Origin: JAMWZF01 sp041628615
GTDB lineage: Bacteria > Pseudomonadota > Alphaproteobacteria > Rhodobacterales > Rhodobacteraceae
Direction: 5' to 3'
DNA length: 40,772 nucleotides
Assembly (NCBI GenBank): GCA_041628615.1
Contig: JBFKOW010000008.1
Location: 1-40,772, forward strand
A program made the position numbers and the translations under genes. Under the pieces are notes generated by a model. That model had not been told where the DNA came from and made no database searches. It saw only the letters and a program-made list of their open reading frames with translations. Shown piece by piece: positions 33,803 to 40,772 of this stretch (its first letter is position 1; each line of letters opens with the position of its first letter).

Positions 33803-34825
33803 CTAGCCCTTCTTGAGGCAGCGGGCGCCGAGGGTCTCGGCGATCTGCACCGCGTTCAGCGCCGCGCCCTTGCGCAGGTTGTCGCTGACGCACCACAGGC
33901 TCAGGCCATTCTCCACCGTGGAATCCTGCCGGATCCGGCTGATGAAGGTGGCGTAGTCGCCGACGCATTCGATCGGGGTGACGTAGCCGCCGGGCTCGCG
34001 CTTGTCGACGACCATGACGCCGGGGGCCTCGCGCAGGATGTCCCGGGCCTCGTCCTCGTCGAGGAAGTCCTCGAACTCGATGTTGATCGCCTCGGAATGG
34101 CCGACGAAGACCGGCACCCGGACGCAGGTGGCGGTGACCTTGATCGATGGGTCGACGATCTTCTTGGTCTCGACCACCATCTTCCATTCTTCCTTGGTCG
34201 ACCCGTCCTCCATGAACACGTCGATCTGCGGGATCACGTTGAAGGCGATCTGCTTCTGGAACTTGGACGGGTCCCTTTCCTGGCCCGGGACATACATCCC
34301 CTTGGTCTGGTCCCAGAGCTCGTCCATGCCTTCCTTGCCGGCGCCGGACACCGACTGGTAGGTGGACACCACCACCCGCTTGATCCGGGCGCGGTCGTGC
34401 AGCGGCTTCAGCGCCACGACCATCTGCGCGGTCGAGCAGTTGGGGTTGGCGATGATGTTGCGCCTGGCGTAGCCGTCGACCGCTTCGGCATTCACCTCGG
34501 GCACCACCAGCGGGATGTCGGGATCGTAGCGGTAGAGGCTCGAATTGTCGATCACCACGCAGCCGGCGGCGGCGGCCTTGGGGGCGTATTTCTTCGTCGC
34601 ATCCGACCCGATGGCGAACAGCGCGATGTCCCAGCCGGCAAAATCGAACTGGTCGAGGTCGCGGGTCTTCAGGGTCTTGTCGCCAAAGCTCACCTCGGTG
34701 CCGAGCGACCGGCGCGACGCGAGCGCGGCGATCTCGTCCACCGGGAACTGGCGCTCGGCCAGGATATTGAGCATTTCGCGGCCCACGTTGCCCGTGGCGC
34801 CCGCGACGACGACCCTGTAGCCCAT
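33803..34825 (-). CDS. asd: Aspartate-semialdehyde dehydrogenase
   Basis: Asd reduces aspartyl phosphate to aspartate semialdehyde, the branch point to lysine, diaminopimelate, threonine and methionine. The 340-residue sequence has VVVAGATGNVGREML (NADP loop), IGSDATKKYAPKAAAAGCVVIDNSS, the active-site cysteine C130 in NPNCSTAQ, QSVSGAGKEGMDEL, FNVIPQIDVF and RVPVFVGHSEAINIEF with the catalytic histidine. Length and order match the bacterial family. ATG 34825 has AAGGAG nine bases upstream. Confidence 0.97.
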   Translation of the reverse strand: MGYRVVVAGATGNVGREMLNILAERQFPVDEIAALASRRSLGTEVSFGDKTLKTRDLDQFDFAGWDIALFAIGSDATKKYAPKAAAAGCVVIDNSSLYRYDPDIPLVVPEVNAEAVDGYARRNIIANPNCSTAQMVVALKPLHDRARIKRVVVSTYQSVSGAGKEGMDELWDQTKGMYVPGQERDPSKFQKQIAFNVIPQIDVFMEDGSTKEEWKMVVETKKIVDPSIKVTATCVRVPVFVGHSEAINIEFEDFLDEDEARDILREAPGVMVVDKREPGGYVTPIECVGDYATFISRIRQDSTVENGLSLWCVSDNLRKGAALNAVQIAETLGARCLKKG

Positions 34826-34934
34826 CGGATCACTCCTTGCTGTCGATCGGGCGCGTCATAGGGCAGCCGCCGACGCAAGGGAAGGGGCGGCCTGCGCGGC
34901 GGGTCCGCGACGGGATGGCGCGGCGGCAGTTGTG

Positions 34935-36458
34935 TCAGCCGGGCCCGGCGCCGCCGGTGAAGGCGTCCGCATGGGTCTCGCGCAGCGCCGCCTTCTGGAC
35001 CTTGCCCATCGTGTTCCGGGGCAGCGCATCGACCACGACCCAGTGGCGGGGCTGCTTGAACCGGGCCAGCCGGTCGGCGATCCCGGCGGCCAGCGCGGCC
35101 GGATCCGGCCGCGCCCCCGGGGCGGCGGCGACCACCGCGACCACGCCTTCGCCCATGTCCGGGTGCGGCACGCCGATCACCGCGCTCTCGGCCACGCCGG
35201 GCAGCGCGTCGATCGCCTCCTCCACTTCCTTCGGGTAGATGTTGAGCCCGCCCGAGATGATCAGGTCCCTGGCCCGCCCGACGATGGTGACGTAGCCGTC
35301 CGGCCCCTGCGTCGCGAGATCGCCGGTGATGAAGAACCCGTCCGGGCGCATCTCGGCGGCGGTCTTGTCGGGCATCCGCCAGTAGCCGCGGAACACGTTG
35401 GGGCCGCGCACCTCCAGCACGCCGACCTCGCCGCGCGGCAGTTCGCGGCCCTCCGGGTCGCAGACCTTCACCTCCACCCCCGGCAGGGGCAGGCCCACGG
35501 TGCCGGGCCGGCGGTCGCCGTCGCAGGGGTTGGAGGTGGTCATGTTGGTTTCGGTCATGCCGTAGCGTTCGAGGATCCGGTGCCCGGTGCGGGCCTCGAA
35601 CTCGCGGTGCGTCTCGGCCAGAAGCGGCGCCGAGCCGGAGACGAACAGCCGCATCCCGGCGCAGGCCGGCTCATCGAACCGGGGATCGGCCAGCAGACGG
35701 GCGTAGAAGGTCGGCACCCCCATCATCGCGGTGGCGCGGGGCAGGGCGGCGAGAACCGCCTCGGTGTCGAACTTCGGCAGGAAGATCATCGCCCCGCCGG
35801 TCAGCAGCGCGATGTTGGTCGCCACGAAGAGCCCGTGCGTGTGGTAGATCGGCAGCGCGTGCAGCAGCACGTCGGCGTCGGTGAACCGCCAGAGACCGGC
35901 CAGCGCCCGGGCGTTGGACAACAGGTTGTCCTGGCTCAGCATCGCCCCCTTCGACCGCCCGGTGGTGCCCGAGGTGTAGAGGATGGCGGCAAGATCGTCG
36001 GGGCCCGCCTCGGCGACCGGCCCGTCCTCGGGCTGGCCTGCGGCGAGATCGAGAAGGGTGCCGCCGCCCCAGTCCAGCGTCTGCACCTCGGCGCCGTGCC
36101 GGGCCGCCAGACCGGCCAGCCCCGCCGCCGCGTCGGGGGCGGTCACCAGCAGCCGGGCCCCGGAATTGCCGATGAAATAGTCCAGTTCGGCGGCGGTGTA
36201 GGCGGTGTTGAGCGGCAGGAAGACGAGGCCCGACCGCACGCAGGCGGCGTAAAGCGCAAGCATCTCGGGGCATTTCGGCGCCTGCACCGCGACCCGGTCG
36301 CCCGGTTCGAGGCCGAGCCCGTCCAGTGCCTGCGCCAGCCGGGCGGCCAGCGCGACGAAGTCGCCGTAGCTCAGCACCGATCCGCCGGGCAGGTGCAGGA
36401 ACGGGCGGGCGGAGCCGCGATGCGGGGCGAAAAGCGAGTCGTGGAGCGAATTGGCCAT
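34935..36458 (-). CDS. matB: Malonyl-CoA synthetase (MatB type)
   Basis: A 507-residue acyl-CoA synthetase that joins malonate (or methylmalonate) to CoA through an AMP intermediate. The AMP-binding P-loop is ILYTSGTTGRSKGAMLS; then PIYHTHGLFVATN, SGSAPL, and LERYGMTETNMTTSNP, a stretch distinctive of MatB. The C-terminal lid has FITGDLATQGPDGYVTIVGRARDLIISGGLNIYPKEVE and the catalytic lysine in PRNTMGKVQK. No malonate decarboxylase or transporter is next to it, though the AEC permease at 21938-22864 could move such acids. It lies between asd and hemN on the same strand with gaps over 100 bases. Confidence 0.95.
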   Translation of the reverse strand: MANSLHDSLFAPHRGSARPFLHLPGGSVLSYGDFVALAARLAQALDGLGLEPGDRVAVQAPKCPEMLALYAACVRSGLVFLPLNTAYTAAELDYFIGNSGARLLVTAPDAAAGLAGLAARHGAEVQTLDWGGGTLLDLAAGQPEDGPVAEAGPDDLAAILYTSGTTGRSKGAMLSQDNLLSNARALAGLWRFTDADVLLHALPIYHTHGLFVATNIALLTGGAMIFLPKFDTEAVLAALPRATAMMGVPTFYARLLADPRFDEPACAGMRLFVSGSAPLLAETHREFEARTGHRILERYGMTETNMTTSNPCDGDRRPGTVGLPLPGVEVKVCDPEGRELPRGEVGVLEVRGPNVFRGYWRMPDKTAAEMRPDGFFITGDLATQGPDGYVTIVGRARDLIISGGLNIYPKEVEEAIDALPGVAESAVIGVPHPDMGEGVVAVVAAAPGARPDPAALAAGIADRLARFKQPRHWVVVDALPRNTMGKVQKAALRETHADAFTGGAGPG

Positions 36459-36546
36459 GCCGCCTGCTTATCGCCGATGGCCGGGCCGGGTGAAGACCCC
36501 CGCGCCGCCGTCGCGTCCGATCTGGTGCGCCCCGCCGAGCCGGCCG

Positions 36547-36600
36547 GGTCAGAGCGCCCGGCTGTGCCGGTCCGGTCAGAGCGCCCGGCTGTGCCGGCCT
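36547..36600. repeat. 27-bp tandem duplication at the hemN stop codon
   Basis: A 27-base unit (36547-36573) is repeated immediately at 36574-36597, with 24 of 27 bases identical. The second copy encodes the last residues of HemN (HSRAL) and its stop; the first copy therefore duplicates the end of hemN, stop included, just downstream. It does not change the protein and looks like a recent slippage event. Confidence 0.85.
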
Positions 36601-37931
36601 TCGGGCATCGCGTAGGCGTCGAGGTGCTGGGCCGCGAGCCGGGCGATCAGCCGGGCGCTCTCGGTCAGCCGCAGGCTGTCGCCGCGGTCCTCGATGAAGG
36701 CGCCGAACTGGTCGATCAGCGACGCGGAACGGGCGCGCAGCGCGGGCACCGGCTCGGCGAAGCGCTCCGCCAGCCCGGCGAAGTCCAGCTCGAACCGGCA
36801 CATCAGCATCTCGATCATCGCCGAGCGCAGGTCGTCCTCTCGGGACATCCTGTGGCCGCGGGCGGTGGCGAGCTGGCCGTCCTGGATCGACCGCGCGTAG
36901 CGGGACGAGGTTGAATGGTTCTGCGCGAATCCCTGCGGGAACCGCGAGATCGCCGAGGCGCCGAGCCCGATCAGGATCTCGGCCGGATCGTCGGTGTAGC
37001 CCTGGAAATTGCGGTGCAGCGCGTTGTTGCGCGCCGCCACGGCAAGGCTGTCGCCGGGGCGGGCATAATGGTCGATGCCGATCTCCTCGTAGCCGTCCCA
37101 GACGAACAGCCGGCGGGCGGTGTCGAACAGGTCGAGCCGGGTCTCGGCGTCGGGCAGCGAATCGGTGGGAATCATCACCTGCCGCTTGGCCATCCACGGC
37201 ACGTGGGCGTAGCCGTAGAGCGCCACCCGGTCCGGCGACAGCGACAGCACCCGCTGCACCGTGTCCGACATCCGGGCGCGGGTCTGGTGCGGCAGGCCGT
37301 AGAGGATGTCCATGTTGAGCGAGGTCACCCCGGCGCCGCGGATCAGGTCCACCACGTCGCGGGTCAGCGGGAAGGGCTGTTCGCGGCCGATCGCGGCCTG
37401 CACCGCCGGGTCGAAATCCTGCACCCCGATCGAGGCGCGGGTCATCCCGGCGGCGGTCAGCGCGTCGAGCCGGGCGGCGTCGATCTCGGTCGGGTCGATC
37501 TCGACCGAGAACTCGATATCCCCGGTCCAGGGCCGGAACGCACGCAGTTGCGCGCCGAGGTCGGCAAGCATTGCGGGCGGCAGGATCGTCGGAGTGCCGC
37601 CGCCGAGGTGGATGCGGGCGATCCGCACCTCCGGGTTCAGGTGCCTGTCGATCAGCGCCAGTTCGGCCTTCAGGGTGGCGAGATAAGGCACCAGCGGCCG
37701 GTCGGTGGACGTGCCCTGGGTGCGGCAGGCGCAGAACCAGCAGAGCCTGCGGCAATAGGGAATGTGAAGGTAGAGAGAGATTCCGGCGCCCGGCGGAATC
37801 GCGCCGATCCACCCCGCGACCGTTTCCTCCGAGACGGTTTCGCCGAAATGATTGGCAGGCGGGTAGCTCGTGTAGCGCGGGACCCGAGCGTCGAATAGTC
37901 CCAGTTGGCGCAATCGGTCACGCGAAGTCAT
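36576..37931 (-). CDS. hemN: Oxygen-independent coproporphyrinogen III oxidase
   Basis: HemN is a radical-SAM enzyme that makes protoporphyrinogen IX from coproporphyrinogen III without oxygen, needed for haem under low oxygen. The 451-residue sequence has the cluster motif IPYCRRLCWFCACR (C60, C64, C67 for the [4Fe-4S] cluster, and C69), the IHLGGGTPTIL loop, FSVEIDPTEID, SIGVQDFDPAVQAAIGREQ, LNMDILYGLPHQT, YGYAHVPWM, and GIDHYARPGDSLAVA. The HemN C-terminal domain is complete. It diverges from fnrL across 67 bases that contain only one FNR half-site (TTGAT, 37952-37956). Its stop codon lies inside a tandem duplication. Confidence 0.96.
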   Translation of the reverse strand: MTSRDRLRQLGLFDARVPRYTSYPPANHFGETVSEETVAGWIGAIPPGAGISLYLHIPYCRRLCWFCACRTQGTSTDRPLVPYLATLKAELALIDRHLNPEVRIARIHLGGGTPTILPPAMLADLGAQLRAFRPWTGDIEFSVEIDPTEIDAARLDALTAAGMTRASIGVQDFDPAVQAAIGREQPFPLTRDVVDLIRGAGVTSLNMDILYGLPHQTRARMSDTVQRVLSLSPDRVALYGYAHVPWMAKRQVMIPTDSLPDAETRLDLFDTARRLFVWDGYEEIGIDHYARPGDSLAVAARNNALHRNFQGYTDDPAEILIGLGASAISRFPQGFAQNHSTSSRYARSIQDGQLATARGHRMSREDDLRSAMIEMLMCRFELDFAGLAERFAEPVPALRARSASLIDQFGAFIEDRGDSLRLTESARLIARLAAQHLDAYAMPEGRHSRAL

Positions 37932-37998
37932 TGCGAACCCTCGTTGAGAAGTTGATATTGGACGAAACCGGTGCCGGACGCCCCAGACGGAGTGCGCG

Positions 37999-38736
37999 AT
38001 GACTCAAGCCATCGCCGATGATCAGTGCAGTGACTGTCCAATTCGCCACCGCGCGGTTTGCGCGAAATGCGATGCGGACGAGCTCGAGATCCTCGAAGAG
38101 ATCAAGTATTACCGCAATTACGAGGCGGGCCAGACGATCTGCTGGGCCGGTGACGACATGGGCTTCGTCGCCTCGGTCGTGCGCGGCGCGGCAACGCTGT
38201 CGCAGACCCTCGAGGATGGCCGCACCCAGATGGTCGGCCTGCTCCTTGCCTCGGATTTCATCGGCCGCCCCGGTCGCAGCGTGTCGCTCTACGACGTGAC
38301 CGCGGTAAGCGACGTGACGCTGTGCTGTTTCCGGCGCAAGCCCTTCGAGGCGCTCATGGCGTCGACCCCGCACATCGCCGAGCGGCTGCTCGTCATGACG
38401 CTCGACGAACTGGACGCGGCCCGGGAGTGGATGCTGATCCTCGGCCGCAAGACCGCCCGCGAGAAGATCGCGAGCCTGCTGGCGATCATCGCCCGCCGCG
38501 AGACCGCGATGGGCATGCTCGCCCCGTCCGGGCCGGTGCTCGTCGAACTGCCGCTCACCCGCGAGGCGATGGCCGATTACCTCGGCCTCACGCTCGAGAC
38601 GGTGAGCCGGCAGATCTCGGCGCTGAAGCGCGACGGGGTGATCCACCTGGAGGGCAAGCGCCGGATCGCCATTCCCGACATGCAGAAACTGATGCTGGAA
38701 ACCGGCGACGACGTCGACGGCGGCTTCATCGTCTGA
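37999..38736 (+). CDS. fnrL: Oxygen-sensing Crp/Fnr regulator FnrL
   Basis: A 245-residue Fnr-type regulator. Cysteines C10, C13, C21 and C24 near the N-terminus and C109/C110 in the cyclic-nucleotide-type domain supply ligands for an oxygen-labile [4Fe-4S] cluster. The C-terminal helix-turn-helix reads TREAMADYLGLTLETVSRQISALKRDGVI; the E-x-x-SR pattern recognises TTGAT-N4-ATCAA sites. Such a site lies between usp and ccoN 1 kb downstream. In Rhodobacter and Paracoccus this protein activates cbb3 oxidase and haem genes at low oxygen, matching its neighbours hemN and ccoN. ATG 37999 is the only sensible start. Confidence 0.96.
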   Translation: MTQAIADDQCSDCPIRHRAVCAKCDADELEILEEIKYYRNYEAGQTICWAGDDMGFVASVVRGAATLSQTLEDGRTQMVGLLLASDFIGRPGRSVSLYDVTAVSDVTLCCFRRKPFEALMASTPHIAERLLVMTLDELDAAREWMLILGRKTAREKIASLLAIIARRETAMGMLAPSGPVLVELPLTREAMADYLGLTLETVSRQISALKRDGVIHLEGKRRIAIPDMQKLMLETGDDVDGGFIV

Positions 38737-38783
38737 TCCCCGGCCGGTCCGGCGGGTCCCGGCGTATCCGCGCCGCCCCGCCA

Positions 38784-39620
38784 TCAGTGCGCGATGAAGA
38801 GGGGCGTTTCCGCCGCCTCGAGCATGTCGCGGGTCGGCCCGCCCAGCATGGCCTCGCGCAGGCGGGAATGGCCGTAGGCGCCCATCACGATCAGGTCGCA
38901 GCCGTGTTCGCGGGCGAACCGGATCAGGCAGTCCGAGACCCGCGGCAGGGTCCGCGACAGGATCGAGACCTCGGCCCGCACGCCGTGCCTGGACAGCATG
39001 ATGCAGAGCGCCCCGCCCGGATCCGACCGTTCCGGTGAATGCGGCGGCGGATCGACCATCACCACGTCCACGTGTTCCGCCGCCGTCAGCAGCGGCAGGG
39101 CATGGCGCATGGCGGTGAGCGCCTCGGGGCTTTCGTCCCAGGCCAGCAGGACGCGGCGCGGCGCGGGGTCCATTTCCAGGTCGGCCCCGACGACCAGCAC
39201 CGGCGCGCCGGTGCCGAACAGTGCCGCCTCCAGCGCCGCGACCTGCAGCGGACCGGCCAGCCGGCCATAGGGCCGGGCGCAAACGATCAGGTCGGCGTAG
39301 CGGGCCATCCGGGCCACGCCGCTTTCCAGCCCCATGTGGGGCATCACCACCGGCTCGACCAGCGTCGTGGGCTTGCCGGACAGCGTCTCGCGCGCCCAGG
39401 CGGCGAGGGTCTCGGCCCGGTCGCGCGCCTCGGCGGCGCCGGTCTCGAGCAGGACGCCCGCCGCCCCGGCGGGGAGCGGCTCGAACCGGGTCTGGTCGAT
39501 CCCGAGGCAATAAACATCGAGATGCGCCGGCGTGTCGCCGGCGAGGCGCGCCGCCGCCGCGAGGGTGGAGCGGTCCGCTTCCTGATCCGTGACGATCGCG
39601 GCGATCGTTCTGTAGGCCAT
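38784..39620 (-). CDS. Tandem universal stress protein
   Basis: A 278-residue protein with two UspA domains. The second (about 150-278) has the full ATP-binding pattern: RRVLLAWDESPEA and IVMGAYGHSRLREAMLGGPTRDML (G-x2-G-x9-G-T type). The first (about 1-145) is degenerate: IAAIVTDQEAD replaces the usual nucleotide-binding start, and the glycine-rich loop is replaced by VCARPYGRLAGPLQVAALEA. Adjacent to fnrL and cbb3 oxidase genes and downstream of an FNR-like site, it probably responds to oxygen limitation, as related genes in Paracoccus and Rhodobacter neighbourhoods do. Confidence 0.94.
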   Translation of the reverse strand: MAYRTIAAIVTDQEADRSTLAAAARLAGDTPAHLDVYCLGIDQTRFEPLPAGAAGVLLETGAAEARDRAETLAAWARETLSGKPTTLVEPVVMPHMGLESGVARMARYADLIVCARPYGRLAGPLQVAALEAALFGTGAPVLVVGADLEMDPAPRRVLLAWDESPEALTAMRHALPLLTAAEHVDVVMVDPPPHSPERSDPGGALCIMLSRHGVRAEVSILSRTLPRVSDCLIRFAREHGCDLIVMGAYGHSRLREAMLGGPTRDMLEAAETPLFIAH

Positions 39621-39706
39621 TGATCTTCCTCAGCGATTTCGTTCCGGCGGAAAGCTGGCGGACCTGCATCCGGGTTCAACATGCCGCAGGATCGACCCCG
39701 GCTGCA

Positions 39707-39720
39707 TTGATCCCCGTCAA
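39707..39720. promoter_or_regulatory. Near-perfect FNR box, usp side
   Basis: TTGAT-CCCC-GTCAA matches the FNR consensus TTGAT-N4-ATCAA at nine of ten positions. It lies 87 bases from the usp start codon and 32 bases (centre to centre) from the perfect box nearer ccoN, so it is the better placed site for usp, read on the minus strand. Confidence 0.7.
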
Positions 39721-39738
39721 ATTCGGTTCCGGACGGCG

Positions 39739-39752
39739 TTGATTTGGATCAA
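39739..39752. promoter_or_regulatory. Perfect FNR box upstream of ccoN
   Basis: TTGAT-TTGG-ATCAA is an exact FNR consensus site, 98 bases ahead of the ccoN start codon. Class II activation would place the transcript start near 39787. The regulator gene fnrL lies about 1 kb away, so a local control circuit is likely. Confidence 0.88.
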
Positions 39753-39850
39753 GGCGCCCGGCCGCCGGGCCATGACAAGGACGGATCAATGTGACGGGTC
39801 CGGGCGGCGTGCGCGCCGGCAACCGGGCGGGAACAAGGGAAAACGAAACG

Positions 39851-40772
39851 ATGTGGGATTGGATCAAGATCGCGGTCCTCGGGCTGATCGCCCTGTTCGC
39901 CGCGCTCGCGGCGAACTGGGCGCGCGATATCGCCTACCAGGTGCACGCGCTGATCATCATGCTTGTCGCGGCGGGAATGTTCGTCTGGCAGGTGCGGCAG
40001 ACCGGCGGCCCGAAACAGGCCGTGGCGGCGGACGGCTACAGCGACGAGGTGATCCGCTACGGCGTCATCGCCACGGCGCTGTGGGGGGTCGTCGGCTTCC
40101 TCGCGGGGGTGTTCATCGCCTTCCAGCTCGCCTTTCCGGCGCTGAACTTCGAATGGGCGCAGGGATACGCGAACTTCGGTCGGCTGCGGCCGCTGCACAC
40201 CTCGGCGGTGATCTTCGCCTTCGGCGGCAACGCGCTGCTCTGCACGTCGTTCTACATCGTGCAGCGGACCAGCGCGGCGCGGCTCTGGGGCGGCAACCTC
40301 GCGTGGTTCGTGTTCTGGGGCTACCAGCTGTTCATCGTGCTGGCGGCGACCGGCTACCTGCTGGGCGGCACCCAGGGCAAGGAATACGCCGAGCCGGAAT
40401 GGTACGTCGATCTCTGGCTGACCATCGTCTGGGTCGCCTACCTCGCGGTGTTCCTCGGCACGATCATCAAGCGCAAGGAACCGCACATCTACGTCGCCAA
40501 CTGGTTCTTCCTGAGCTTCATCGTCACCGTCGCGATGCTGCACGTGGTCAACAACCTGTCGATCCCGGTGTCGCTCTTCGGCTCGAAGTCGGTGCAGGTC
40601 TTCGCCGGGGTGCAGGACGCCATGACCCAGTGGTGGTACGGCCACAACGCGGTGGGCTTCTTCCTGACCGCGGGCTTCCTCGGGATGATGTACTACTTCG
40701 TCCCGAAACAGGCCGAGCGGCCGGTGTTCAGCTACAAGCTGTCGATCATCCACTTCTGGGCGCTGATCTTCC
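39851..40772 (+). CDS. ccoN: Cytochrome cbb3 oxidase catalytic subunit CcoN (3' end outside window)
   Basis: The first 307 residues of the catalytic subunit of the high-affinity cbb3-type terminal oxidase. The reading starts MWDWIKIAVLGLIALFAALA, with a leading membrane segment, then GVIATALWGVVGFLAGVFIAFQLAFP and RPLHTSAVIFAFGGNALLCTSFY, where the histidine is a haem ligand. Later come LLGGTQGKEYAEPEWYVDLWL, IYVANWFFLSFIVTVAMLHVVNNLS and WWYGHNAVGFFLTAGFLGMMYYF, where GHN marks the Cu(B) histidine. AAGGGAAA precedes ATG 39851. The rest of the ccoNOQP operon should follow. Control by FnrL is expected from the FNR box upstream. Confidence 0.97.
   Translation, partial: MWDWIKIAVLGLIALFAALAANWARDIAYQVHALIIMLVAAGMFVWQVRQTGGPKQAVAADGYSDEVIRYGVIATALWGVVGFLAGVFIAFQLAFPALNFEWAQGYANFGRLRPLHTSAVIFAFGGNALLCTSFYIVQRTSAARLWGGNLAWFVFWGYQLFIVLAATGYLLGGTQGKEYAEPEWYVDLWLTIVWVAYLAVFLGTIIKRKEPHIYVANWFFLSFIVTVAMLHVVNNLSIPVSLFGSKSVQVFAGVQDAMTQWWYGHNAVGFFLTAGFLGMMYYFVPKQAERPVFSYKLSIIHFWALIF

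Noticed and set aside
34932..36914. 660-codon frame antisense to matB and the end of hemN
   Set aside because: Shadow frame; both sense genes are clearly conserved.
37944..37965. Possible FNR box between hemN and fnrL
   Set aside because: TTGAG and TTGAT occur as a direct pair, but no ATCAA lies at the required spacing, so this is only a half-site.

Overview
The window is a dense, very GC-rich stretch of what looks like an alphaproteobacterial chromosome, most likely Rhodobacteraceae (a Paracoccus/Rhodobacter-type organism). The pointers are the fnrL, hemN, universal-stress-protein and ccoN neighbourhood, an MbfA-type iron exporter, a MatB malonyl-CoA synthetase, a class III alcohol dehydrogenase, and DUF6478- and DUF2794-type proteins. 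No tRNA, rRNA, CRISPR array, insertion sequence or prophage was recognised. Both ends cut through genes: tssK on the left and ccoN on the right.

Left edge (1-4910): the end of a type VI secretion locus. tssK runs leftward out of the window. Across a 333-bp gap, vgrG (with an uninterrupted run of fourteen 8-residue repeats in its spike), a DUF6931 protein and an unknown exported protein run rightward, the last two translationally coupled.

Metabolic core (4879-18571): rsmD behind a ferredoxin-reductase-type flavoprotein; a Prx5-type peroxiredoxin; a PF04339 acyltransferase-like gene coupled to a pterin dehydratase; accD-folC; ilvD with a lipoprotein gene one base behind it; a DUF6478-like gene with a small partner; a LysR regulator with a clear terminator; then an alpha/beta hydrolase and an ornithine cyclodeaminase-type gene.

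Leftward gene train (16669-22864): in order of transcription, an AEC permease, an iodotyrosine-deiodinase-like flavoprotein, S-formylglutathione hydrolase (fghA), a cupin with the metal site of bacterial hydroxynitrile lyases, a DUF188 protein, an EamA permease, the cyclodeaminase and the hydrolase. Gaps are short or are overlaps. Together with frmA at 26390-27502 it supplies the glutathione route of formaldehyde detoxification, split over two transcription units.

Middle (22928-30455): mbfA and a divergent tetR share a promoter region with a palindrome next to a likely -10 box. frmA is followed by a serine-hydrolase gene damaged by a one-base frameshift and lacking a normal start codon, then an intact NYN/OST-HTH gene. 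After these come an I78-type inhibitor lipoprotein, DUF2794, an NlpC/P60 hydrolase and an M17 aminopeptidase.

Right part (30606-40772): a beta-carbonic anhydrase, an SbtA-type bicarbonate permease (probably starting at CTG) and a small SbtB-like PII protein form a CO2/bicarbonate module. An SRPBCC protein, asd, matB and hemN follow, then the oxygen sensor fnrL, a tandem universal stress protein, and ccoN of the cbb3 oxidase. The usp-ccoN gap holds one perfect and one near-perfect FNR box, tying this end to the switch to low oxygen.
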